A stretch of 6,238 bases of DNA from Prevotella sp. (GTDB lineage: Bacteria > Bacteroidota > Bacteroidia > Bacteroidales > Bacteroidaceae), in NCBI GenBank assembly GCA_021204565.1, contig JAJPZE010000252.1, positions 1 through 6,238 of the forward strand, in the 5' to 3' direction. The notes beneath the pieces are model-generated. The model did no database searches and was not told where the DNA came from. It saw nothing but the letters and a program-made list of their open reading frames with translations. The stretch's first letter is position 1, and each line of letters starts with the position of its first letter. The translations under genes were made by a program, and so were the position numbers. Shown in pieces: positions 1-6,059 of the stretch.

Positions 1-91
1 CCCCACCCCAACACGCCCCGCCACACGCCAGAACACCGTCCACCAAAGCCAAGGCGTGTATTAATTAATCCCCTTACAGGCATACGAGATA

Positions 92-1636
92 ATGACGGAC
101 TCCATCCATTTCAATCCGGAAGCTACGTCGCCGTATTTCGTAACCTTGGAGCACGTACATATCGACACCTCTTCCGTAGCGGACGAGGACTGCGGTTTGT
201 ACGTTCCCGCAGGGCTGACGGTCAACCTCTATCTCAAAGGGTCGAGCACGATTAAAGGCTCGGTTTACGGGATTTATATCGGTTCGGGCGCAACATTATT
301 CATAGAGTGCGAGCTCGACGAGGCATTAGTCATTGAGGGGGATAACGGCATATATAATCTCGGCAATATGCTTAAAATCGACGGCAACCCCTTATGGCCG
401 GAGACGGACGCGGGTAAGTCGGCAATCACCGCGCGCTATTACGGCATTTACAGTATAGCGGGGTTGGAGATAAAGGCAACGGATATGACAATCACCGTTA
501 CCGGCTCTTCCGACGAGGAGCATACCGTCGCCGGCATACGTATGGGCAGGGAGATAAACGAAACGAGCGACCTGTCGCAAAATATCGTAACCATTGACGC
601 ATCGGCGGGTAAAGATACTTACGGGATATGGCTCGACGGATACGCAAAACTCTTCTGCGCATATATCGACCTTTCCGTCAGCGCAACCAAATGCGTGCTT
701 CACCGCACGTCATATTATGGCGGACAATACTTATGGTATGCCAATAACCACGTTTCTCTCTGCATTAGCGGGCCTTTCGACGGTCCGCACCCTGCGGAAC
801 CGGGCACCGGGGAATGGTATTGCGACTCGTATTTAGGCAACTCCGCCGACTTCGTCCTCAGCGACTATAGCGACTTTCCTTTCCACGACAAGATATCCAC
901 GGCGGCTAAGGTAAGCTATATCAACCGCACCTTATACAAGGGTTGGAATACGCTTTGCCTGCCTTTCAACTACGCTACCTCCGCCGAAGAAGGCGACCAG
1001 AGCGACGAAGCAAGACTGTGGATTGACGATTATACGGTATATTCGCATATAGCGACGGAGCCATCTTCCGGCTCAATGTCAGCTGCCGACACGCTCATCT
1101 GCTTCACATCTATCGCCCCCGGCGAAGCATTGAAAGCCAACCAGGCATATCTTATCCACGTCGACGACGACATGCTCTCCGACGGGCAAGACGAGGTGGT
1201 GGTGCGCTTCACGGCAATGAACGTCGACCTCGAAAAAGCTATGGACAGGCGCGGCGAATTCCTTAAAACGGTCTTTCACAGGACAACTCTTGCCTCGTCC
1301 GACTCCATATTCAAACTCAGCCGGAGCATAGACGCGGACGGGCACGTTACGAACTATTTCAATCACTCCGAAGGAGCACCCGTCGAGCCCTACCGGGCAT
1401 ATATGAAGACGAATGACAACATCGCCTCCGGCAAGCTCGCTATACGCTTCGACGACGGACATACGACCTTAATAAGCGATATCGACCGTCCGGCGCGGAC
1501 AGAAGGGCAGACAAGAGTGTACACCATATCGGGGCAAACGGTCAAAGTAACTGATAAGACCGACCCCCGCGAAGCCATCAACGGACTGCCCGAAGGTGTC
1601 TATATCATCGACGGAAAGAAATATTTCAAACACTAA
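92..1636 (+). CDS. Exported beta-helix-type surface protein with Bacteroidales C-terminal tail, probably missing its N-terminus
   Basis: The first 200 residues carry a periodic G-[IL]-[YRW] motif at residues 35, 60, 86, 118, 148 and 178. Spacing is 25 to 32 residues with alternating hydrophobic strands between, as in right-handed parallel beta-helix or Cthe_2159-like carbohydrate-binding proteins. Residues 276-296 (GWNTLCLPFNY) and 347-358 (KANQAYLIHVD) match a beta-rich module common in secreted Bacteroidales proteins. The last 40 residues (RVYTISGQ ... GLPEGVYIIDGKK) resemble the C-terminal sorting or attachment tail of exported proteins in this phylum. No signal peptide is present. The reading frame stays open upstream to 65, where an in-frame TAA (62-64) stops it, and no ribosome site supports the ATG at 92. 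The true start is therefore probably outside the window or lost to sequence error. The substrate is unknown. Surface location is inferred from family features. Confidence 0.75.
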   Translation: MTDSIHFNPEATSPYFVTLEHVHIDTSSVADEDCGLYVPAGLTVNLYLKGSSTIKGSVYGIYIGSGATLFIECELDEALVIEGDNGIYNLGNMLKIDGNPLWPETDAGKSAITARYYGIYSIAGLEIKATDMTITVTGSSDEEHTVAGIRMGREINETSDLSQNIVTIDASAGKDTYGIWLDGYAKLFCAYIDLSVSATKCVLHRTSYYGGQYLWYANNHVSLCISGPFDGPHPAEPGTGEWYCDSYLGNSADFVLSDYSDFPFHDKISTAAKVSYINRTLYKGWNTLCLPFNYATSAEEGDQSDEARLWIDDYTVYSHIATEPSSGSMSAADTLICFTSIAPGEALKANQAYLIHVDDDMLSDGQDEVVVRFTAMNVDLEKAMDRRGEFLKTVFHRTTLASSDSIFKLSRSIDADGHVTNYFNHSEGAPVEPYRAYMKTNDNIASGKLAIRFDDGHTTLISDIDRPARTEGQTRVYTISGQTVKVTDKTDPREAINGLPEGVYIIDGKKYFKH

Positions 1637-1712
1637 AAGCTGACCTCAGAGGGGCGTTGATGCTAAAAATAAGATACGCAAAGTACAATAAATCTTAATA
1701 CGTGAAAATACA

Positions 1713-1880
1713 ATGGATATAAGACAATATATTTCCCCCGAAACCGTTATCTTTGCAGTCGAAGCGGATGTTATGGATACCAACATACCGATAGCCAGCG
1801 GTTATGGCGACAGTAAGCCCGCTTTGTCAAAGCACGAAAGTGCGTGGGAGATAGACAATAACGACTATAACCTTCAATAA
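1713..1880 (+). CDS. Small 55-residue Bacteroidales protein of the 'YxxPE' type
   Basis: An uninterrupted 55-codon frame starts at ATG 1713 and ends at TAA 1878-1880. An in-frame TAA at 1689-1691 rules out a longer protein. The product starts MDIRQYISPETVIFAVEADV and continues with IPIASGYGD, ALSKHESAW and an acidic/Asn-rich end. Short proteins with a basic N-terminus, a Y-[IV]-x-P-E motif, a hydrophobic/acidic stretch, a small-residue patch and a C-terminal Trp are common as unnamed genes in Bacteroidales. That similarity is from memory, not from a search. Codon choice is like the neighbours, the leader is A-rich, and a strong terminator lies 43 bases after the stop. It lies 76 bases after the beta-helix gene and may share its transcript. 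There is no membrane segment and no known function. The alternative is that the region is only a non-coding RNA. Confidence 0.68.
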   Translation: MDIRQYISPETVIFAVEADVMDTNIPIASGYGDSKPALSKHESAWEIDNNDYNLQ

Positions 1881-1923
1881 TTTCGTTTGATCTTAAGATT
1901 TTTAAATGCGGTTTTAGTTTTGT

Positions 1924-1961
1924 GTGAGTTGTGCTCGTGAGAGTGCGACTCACTTTTTTTT
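1924..1961 (+). terminator. Strong intrinsic terminator
   Basis: A 13-base-pair stem is formed by 1924-1936 and 1941-1953, with three G-U wobbles. It is closed by a GTGA (GNRA-type) tetraloop at 1937-1940 and followed at once by eight T residues (1954-1961). It ends the transcript of the 55-residue gene and probably of the beta-helix gene, and it insulates the next promoter, which starts 35 bases downstream. Confidence 0.93.
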
Positions 1962-1995
1962 ATGGAGAAAAATAACGGGTTATGTAATCTTTTCA

Positions 1996-2003
1996 TACCT
2001 TTG
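1996..2003 (+). promoter_or_regulatory. Bacteroidota -7 promoter element for the YtxH cassette
   Basis: TACCTTTG matches the TAnnTTTG consensus of the primary sigma factor in this phylum exactly. It lies 55 bases before the ATG at 2059 and just after a terminator, which fits a transcript starting near 2010 with a leader of about 50 bases. No clear TTTG -33 box is seen at the usual distance. The leader (ACTCTTAAACAATAAATTTG) is AT-rich without a Shine-Dalgarno sequence, as is normal in this group. Confidence 0.75.
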
Positions 2004-2058
2004 CGCCGTGACTATGTGTTGGGATTATACAACTCTTAAACAATAAATTTGAATTCGT

Positions 2059-2274
2059 ATGAAAGCATTAGGTTATGTATGTGCGTTCCTTAGCGGGGCG
2101 CTCGCGGGTGCGGCTCTCGGCGTATTGGTTGCGCCGGAAAAGGGCAAGGATACCCAGAAAAAGTTGGTCGATACCGTAACGGATTTCTGCAAGAAACACA
2201 ATCTTAAGTTGACCCGCAAGGATGTAGACGCGCTCGTCGACGACATCCAAGACGCTACAAACGACGAGGAATAA
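2059..2274 (+). CDS. YtxH-like small membrane protein
   Basis: This 71-residue protein has one N-terminal membrane segment (about residues 5-25) with the small-residue pattern SGALAGAALGVLVAPEKGK. That is the hallmark of the YtxH / gas-vesicle-like family: a Gly/Ala-rich helix ending in APxxG, followed by a charged helix. The rest (residues 28-71) is a charged, soluble helical region ending in an acidic tail. Family members are linked to general stress and envelope functions, but their biochemical role is not established. It is the first gene of a three-gene unit: its own promoter is at 1996-2003, and the next gene begins one base after its TAA. The start is supported by the promoter distance and the lack of upstream coding sequence. 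Confidence 0.88.
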   Translation: MKALGYVCAFLSGALAGAALGVLVAPEKGKDTQKKLVDTVTDFCKKHNLKLTRKDVDALVDDIQDATNDEE

Positions 2275-2275
2275 G

Positions 2276-2623
2276 ATGTTCTCTACCGACAACAACGTCG
2301 AGACGATAGCGCAATTGGCGGAGCAACTCAAGAGGTATCTAACGCTCAAAGGGGAGTATTACCGGCTTGATTTCGCCGAGAAGGTGGTGCGTGTTGTGGC
2401 GACAGTGGTGATGACTTTTATAGTCTTGCTTCTCTCGTTCTTCATTCTCGGCTTCCTGTCGCTAACCGTTGCGTTCGCATTAGAGCCTCTTACGGGCAAA
2501 GCGGGCGCGCTTGCAATCATCGCCGCGATATACTTGTTGTTGTTCTTGTTGTGCATCATATTCCGCAAACAGTGGATTGAAGCTCCCCTTGTACGTTTCT
2601 TCGCTTCGCTCTTAATGGAGTAG
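2276..2623 (+). CDS. Two-helix membrane protein, holin-X / DUF1469 (phage holin family III-like)
   Basis: The 115-residue product has an N-terminal amphipathic region (residues 7-38; AQLAEQLKRYLTLKGEYYRL). Two strong hydrophobic helices follow at about 39-68 and 76-96, with a short turn (PLTGKAG) between them and a basic/aromatic tail. This is the standard layout of the DUF1469 / putative holin-X family, which is frequent in bacterial chromosomes beside YtxH genes. Despite the family name, no lysis gene or other phage gene is near, so a role as a phage holin is unlikely. A cell-envelope accessory role is inferred. The ATG follows the YtxH stop with a one-base gap, indicating translational coupling. 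Confidence 0.87.
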   Translation: MFSTDNNVETIAQLAEQLKRYLTLKGEYYRLDFAEKVVRVVATVVMTFIVLLLSFFILGFLSLTVAFALEPLTGKAGALAIIAAIYLLLFLLCIIFRKQWIEAPLVRFFASLLME

Positions 2624-2663
2624 GGGAGAGGCGCGGGCGCGGCGTAAAGTAAGGTCGAAAGAT

Positions 2664-2906
2664 ATGGAAGAGGAGAGAGCATACCGGTCAATCGGTGATA
2701 TGCGCAGACGCAGACGGCAGCTCAAACACGAGATTGCCGCTAACGAGAGAGCCATTTCCGGCTTGTGGAATAATCTGTTTCATAGGCGCCGGAACAGGCG
2801 TCCGGCGTCGCGTGCGCGTCGTCTCTCTTCCGTCGTAGCTACGGGCGTGAATGTCGTAGACGGGGCCCTTCTCGCTTGGAAACTCTACAAGAGATTTAAG
2901 AAGTAG
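2664..2906 (+). CDS. Small Arg-rich protein of the YtxH/holin-like cassette
   Basis: The 80-residue protein has 17 arginines, including runs at residues 14-18 and 41-46. A charged helix (residues 14-36, RRRRRQLKHEIAANERAISG) is followed by an Arg-rich linker and a C-terminal mostly apolar helix (about 56-72, VVATGVNVVDGALLAWKLY) ending in a basic tail. The apolar helix could sit on or in the membrane, with the arginines on the cytoplasmic side. I recall similar third genes after YtxH and holin-like genes in Bacteroidales, but no function is known to me. It begins 40 bases after the preceding stop. An in-frame ATG at residue 13 is an alternative start that would drop the acidic leader. Its TAG lies five bases from the stop codon of the converging gene. 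Confidence 0.75.
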   Translation: MEEERAYRSIGDMRRRRRQLKHEIAANERAISGLWNNLFHRRRNRRPASRARRLSSVVATGVNVVDGALLAWKLYKRFKK

Positions 2907-2911
2907 CGGCT

Positions 2912-3562
2912 CTACGCCCGCTTCGAGCGGGCATCATTACTCTTTTGTTCTTGCGCGATAGCGCATACGTAGCCGCGTTTCTCAAAGGTGAATAACGTTA
3001 TTCCCGGATTGTCGGGGATAACGTTTTGCATGTCTCCCGCTATCCCTGTGCCTTGCAGTTTGAGTATCGCTTCCTTGCATGTCCACAGCCGGGTGAACGC
3101 AAGATCACGGTCCGCCGCCGCCGCGAGCGAACGTAACTCCTTCTCATTCATTACTTTACGCGCCAATAAATCCGAGTACCTGCCCCGCCGCTCAATATCT
3201 ATGCCGACGGGAGAAGTGCCCGTAACGCACGCCACAGCTTCCTTGCAATGGCTTATATTAAAATGAATACCGGGATGATTCCTCAGAAAGGGTTTCCCGT
3301 GAGGCAGGTAATCGAACTCCGGCAACTCAATTATCCCGTGCTCCGCGCGCAACGCATACATTAATAAAGCGAATGCGAGAACGCTCTCCCGGCGGCTCTC
3401 CGTACGCTTTATCGCTAATGTCTTCTCCCGCCGCCAAGCGGGTAACGAAGCCTGTAACGCCGCAACATCTTCGCCGGGAACTTCGCCGATGCGGTCGAGG
3501 ACGTATGCTCCGGACGCCTTGTACCCGTATTCAGCGAAGATATATTCAATCCTCTCGTACAC
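2912..3562 (-). CDS. 4'-phosphopantetheinyl transferase (Sfp/AcpT superfamily)
   Basis: This enzyme moves the 4'-phosphopantetheine arm from coenzyme A to a conserved serine of acyl or peptidyl carrier proteins in the cytoplasm. Family motifs appear in order in the 216-residue product: GKP (89-91), FNISH (101-105), VGIDIE (119-124, with Asp122 and Glu124 as Mg2+ ligands) and WTCKEA (160-165, with Glu164 as the third ligand and Lys163). The size fits the Sfp type rather than the short AcpS type. The start is a GTG directly after the TAA of the upstream isomerase gene, in the same frame. No ATG occurs before residue 68, which is too late to keep the N-terminal half. Recognisable family similarity starts near residue 19. 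The substrate carrier protein cannot be told, since no synthase is nearby. The last codons form a hairpin shared with the convergent gene. Confidence 0.92.
   Translation of the reverse strand: MYERIEYIFAEYGYKASGAYVLDRIGEVPGEDVAALQASLPAWRREKTLAIKRTESRRESVLAFALLMYALRAEHGIIELPEFDYLPHGKPFLRNHPGIHFNISHCKEAVACVTGTSPVGIDIERRGRYSDLLARKVMNEKELRSLAAAADRDLAFTRLWTCKEAILKLQGTGIAGDMQNVIPDNPGITLFTFEKRGYVCAIAQEQKSNDARSKRA
2916..2932 (+). terminator. Hairpin between convergent genes, possible terminator
   Basis: A perfect 7-base-pair stem (GCCCGCT / AGCGGGC) with a TCG loop begins ten bases after the + strand TAG (2904-2906). It is followed by a moderately T-rich stretch (ATCATTACTCTTTTG), so it could end the + strand transcript. 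On the - strand it lies inside the last codons of the phosphopantetheinyl transferase and has no U-tract after it, so it would be weak in that direction. Confidence 0.5.
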
Positions 3563-4522
3563 TTATACAAATGTTTCAAGGAACTTCACCGTCCCCTCAA
3601 CGCGCAGCGTTTCCTCCGTCGCGCTCGCCAAGACCGTCTCTCCTGCGCGCAACGACGTAACGTTCCCCGCCGTGTCGGCTAATGTCCCTTCGCCCGCAAC
3701 AGCAATTAAGATGACGAAGCTGTCAAGCTCGGAATAATCAAGAGTCATCGGCTCGTTGAGGTCGTACACCGCTGTGGTGAAGTACGGACAGGCGATAAGG
3801 CTGACGCCTTCGTTCTTTTTCCGGCGGTAAACCGTACGATAATCGCTCTCTACCTTAAAGTTTATCGCTTCTGCGGCTTGGCGCGTGTGCAGCTCGCGAT
3901 AGTTTCCGTCTTTGTCTCTGCGGCGGTAATCGTAGATGCGCCATGTGATGTCGCTCGTTTGTTGTATCTCTGCAAGGAAGCATCCGGCGCCAACGGAATG
4001 TATGCGACCTCCGGGCAAGAAGAACACATCGCCGGCTTTCGCCTCATATTGAGCTAACGCTTCGCATATCGTGCCCTTATCAACCATATCCGCATAATCT
4101 TCCGGCGTGATTTCCTTTTTCAAACCGCAGAAGAGTTTCGCGCCCGGCTCCGGGTTCATCAGATACCACATCTCGGTCTTACCCCGCTCGTATCCTTGCC
4201 GCTTCGCCGTAAAGTCCGACGGATGAACTTGTATTGAAAGGTCTTGCCTCGCGTCAATAAACTTAACGAGCAAGGGGAACTCGCTCCCGAAACGGCGGTA
4301 GTTATCCGCCCCAACAAGCTTCGCTCCGAGCTCCGCCGTCAGACGGTTCAGCGTCATCCCCGCGTACTCGCCGCCCGTCACGACCGTCTCGTTACCCGGC
4401 ACGCCGGATATCTCCCAACTCTCCCCGACGTTGCTTACATCGGCGCTTAACCGTTTGAAAGGGATTATCTTATCCCCGCCCCAGAGGGTCTGTTTGAGTA
4501 TCGGTTTGAATTTGAACAGCAT
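3563..4522 (-). CDS. manA: Mannose-6-phosphate isomerase, class I
   Basis: The zinc enzyme interconverts mannose 6-phosphate and fructose 6-phosphate, feeding mannose into glycolysis or supplying GDP-mannose for glycans. From ATG 4522 the product is 319 residues, the usual size of the short bacterial form. It begins MLFKFKPILKQTLWGGDKI, a typical family N-terminus. Zinc-site motifs are SIQVHPSD (96-103, His100), GKTEMWY (114-120, Glu117) and GGRIHSVGAG (171-180, His175). WRIYDY (194-199) carries the active-site Arg. A frame continuing upstream to 4588 would add 22 residues unlike the family and overlap trkH, so the internal ATG is preferred. That leaves a 37-base gap after trkH. The stop codon TAA touches the GTG of the following transferase gene. 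The cluster is probably co-transcribed. Confidence 0.95.
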   Translation of the reverse strand: MLFKFKPILKQTLWGGDKIIPFKRLSADVSNVGESWEISGVPGNETVVTGGEYAGMTLNRLTAELGAKLVGADNYRRFGSEFPLLVKFIDARQDLSIQVHPSDFTAKRQGYERGKTEMWYLMNPEPGAKLFCGLKKEITPEDYADMVDKGTICEALAQYEAKAGDVFFLPGGRIHSVGAGCFLAEIQQTSDITWRIYDYRRRDKDGNYRELHTRQAAEAINFKVESDYRTVYRRKKNEGVSLIACPYFTTAVYDLNEPMTLDYSELDSFVILIAVAGEGTLADTAGNVTSLRAGETVLASATEETLRVEGTVKFLETFV

Positions 4523-4559
4523 GTTTATGATGATTATGAGCAATGCCTTAGGCAGCGCG

Positions 4560-6017
4560 TTAGTTCTCGTTCCAGTAGTTCGGAGCAAAGATTACGAGCA
4601 CCGTAAATATTTCCAAACGACCTAACAACATATAAAACGAGCACACCCATTTCACAATTGCCGGCAGCTCCGACCACGACATTGTCGGCCCGATTTGTCG
4701 TCCGAGAGTGGGTCCGACATTACCTAAACTACTCATTGCGATGGTGACAGAGTTTGTCGAATCTATTCCGAGATAGGTGAAAAGGAAAGCTGCAACGACG
4801 AACAACAACAGGTAAACGAGCAAGAGAGACATCAGCGAGGAACGTCTCTGCTGGGAAATGTTGTACCCGTCGACGTTAAGAGGGAGCACGGCACTTGGGT
4901 GGAGCATTTGTCTGAACTCATTTTTGAGCATCTTGAACAGCATTACACCGCGTATACATTTCATACCCCCGCTCGTGCTCCCCGACATTCCTCCAATGAA
5001 CATACATACCGCAAGCACTATCCAAGTCGAGTGCGGCCAAAGAGCGGCATCGTCATTGAAGAAGCCTGTGGTCGTAATAAAGGAGACGACAGTGAATACC
5101 GCGGAGCGGAAAGCGTGCTCTATCGAATAACTGTTCCTCAGAATTAGCTCAAGGGAAACGTATATAGTGAAAGCAAGGATGAGGAAGAAATAGAGCCGGA
5201 ATTCGCTGCTATGCCAAAGGCGTTTGATATTGAAATGCGTTACGACGGAGTAGAGCAACACGAAGTTAACCCCCGCAAGGAAACAGAAGAATGTGCTTAC
5301 ATACTCCATCGCCGGCGAGCTGAAGAACGCTATGGAGGCATTGTGCGTGCCGAACCCGCCCGTCGCAGTCGTGGTCATCGCATAGTTGAAAGCATCGAAC
5401 ACCCCCATTCCCAACAGCCAATACGTAACGATACAGATGATTGTAAGCAATATATATATTGACCAAATCCACTTTGCGCTCGCCGACAAACGTGGGTGCA
5501 TCTTCGACTTTACGGGGCCTGTCGCCTCCGCCGCAAATACTTTAACCGACCCCCCGGTCATAGACGGCAACACCGCAATCATAAAGAAAACGATACCCAA
5601 GCCTCCTACCCATTGAGTCAATGAACGCCAGAAGAGCAAACCCTTGGGCAGTATCTCAACGTCGTTGATAATCGTGGCTCCCGTAGTGGTGAACCCCGAC
5701 ATCGCCTCGAAGAATGCGTCGGTATAATTGGTGATGTACGCCCCGATAAAGAAAGGCAAAGCCCCGAACAAGCTGAACGCCGTCCAAGCTAACGTAACCA
5801 CTAAATATGAGTCGCGGCGAGATAAATTATTATTTGCCTCGCGCCCGTAGTAGCGGAGAGTGAACGCGCCGATTAGGGTCAGTATAATCGCCGTTGCGAA
5901 TGCAAACAGGTCGTCTTCGTCGTAATAAACAGATACGCCCAAACATATCAGCATCAGAAACGCCTCTATAAAGAGCAGCGAACCCAACACCTTGTATATC
6001 AGTTTCAAATTAACCAT
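4560..6017 (-). CDS. trkH: Trk-type potassium uptake channel subunit TrkH
   Basis: This 485-residue inner-membrane protein conducts K+ when paired with the TrkA regulatory subunit. Its four pore-loop repeats are visible: TTTGAT (110-115), TATGGFGT (217-224), TTTGFF (315-320) and SSLGNVGPT (429-437). The first three follow the T-x-x-G pattern and the fourth the S-L-G-N-V-G pattern. The gating-loop region GGMSGSTSGGMK (342-353) follows the third pore, with its Lys. Many hydrophobic helices alternate with short charged loops, and the length is normal for TrkH/KtrB-like subunits. ATG 6017 gives a typical N-terminus (MVNLKLIYKVLGSLL). The partial trkA gene lies 42 bases upstream, so the two halves of the transporter are in one unit. 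No truncation or lost filter residue is seen. Confidence 0.97.
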   Translation of the reverse strand: MVNLKLIYKVLGSLLFIEAFLMLICLGVSVYYDEDDLFAFATAIILTLIGAFTLRYYGREANNNLSRRDSYLVVTLAWTAFSLFGALPFFIGAYITNYTDAFFEAMSGFTTTGATIINDVEILPKGLLFWRSLTQWVGGLGIVFFMIAVLPSMTGGSVKVFAAEATGPVKSKMHPRLSASAKWIWSIYILLTIICIVTYWLLGMGVFDAFNYAMTTTATGGFGTHNASIAFFSSPAMEYVSTFFCFLAGVNFVLLYSVVTHFNIKRLWHSSEFRLYFFLILAFTIYVSLELILRNSYSIEHAFRSAVFTVVSFITTTGFFNDDAALWPHSTWIVLAVCMFIGGMSGSTSGGMKCIRGVMLFKMLKNEFRQMLHPSAVLPLNVDGYNISQQRRSSLMSLLLVYLLLFVVAAFLFTYLGIDSTNSVTIAMSSLGNVGPTLGRQIGPTMSWSELPAIVKWVCSFYMLLGRLEIFTVLVIFAPNYWNEN

Positions 6018-6059
6018 CGCCCCGTAGTTATGCTTTCCTTTTGTCCGCCCCGACGCCGA

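Noticed and set aside
60..69. ATTAATTAAT palindrome as an operator
   Set aside because: It is a short AT palindrome in a doubtful edge sequence, with no second copy or promoter context.
392..703. Antisense open frame of about 100 codons within the beta-helix gene
   Set aside because: Its product is low in recognisable features, it has no promoter or RBS support, and it lies wholly opposite a better-supported gene. Several similar frames at 1030-1581, 2068-2349 and 2359-2691 are rejected for the same reason.
594..836. Same-strand alternative frame inside the beta-helix gene
   Set aside because: The product has no domain signal, and the overlapped frame has clear repeat structure.
1773..1843. 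Riboswitch-like set of hairpins upstream of the YtxH cassette
   Set aside because: The hairpins lie before a terminator and a separate promoter, overlap the short coding frame and match no riboswitch consensus I know.
2276..2623. Prophage lysis gene, because of holin-family similarity
   Set aside because: No endolysin, spanin, capsid, tail or integrase gene is nearby. The YtxH neighbour and chromosomal context fit the common non-phage members of the family.
4523..4588. 22-residue N-terminal extension of the mannose-6-phosphate isomerase from ATG 4588
   Set aside because: It overlaps the end of trkH, and the added residues do not resemble the family, which normally starts at the MLFKFKPILKQTLWGG segment encoded from 4522.
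4858..5616. Several + strand open frames opposite trkH
   Set aside because: They are antisense shadows of a transmembrane gene with no promoter, no conserved motif and improbable compositions.
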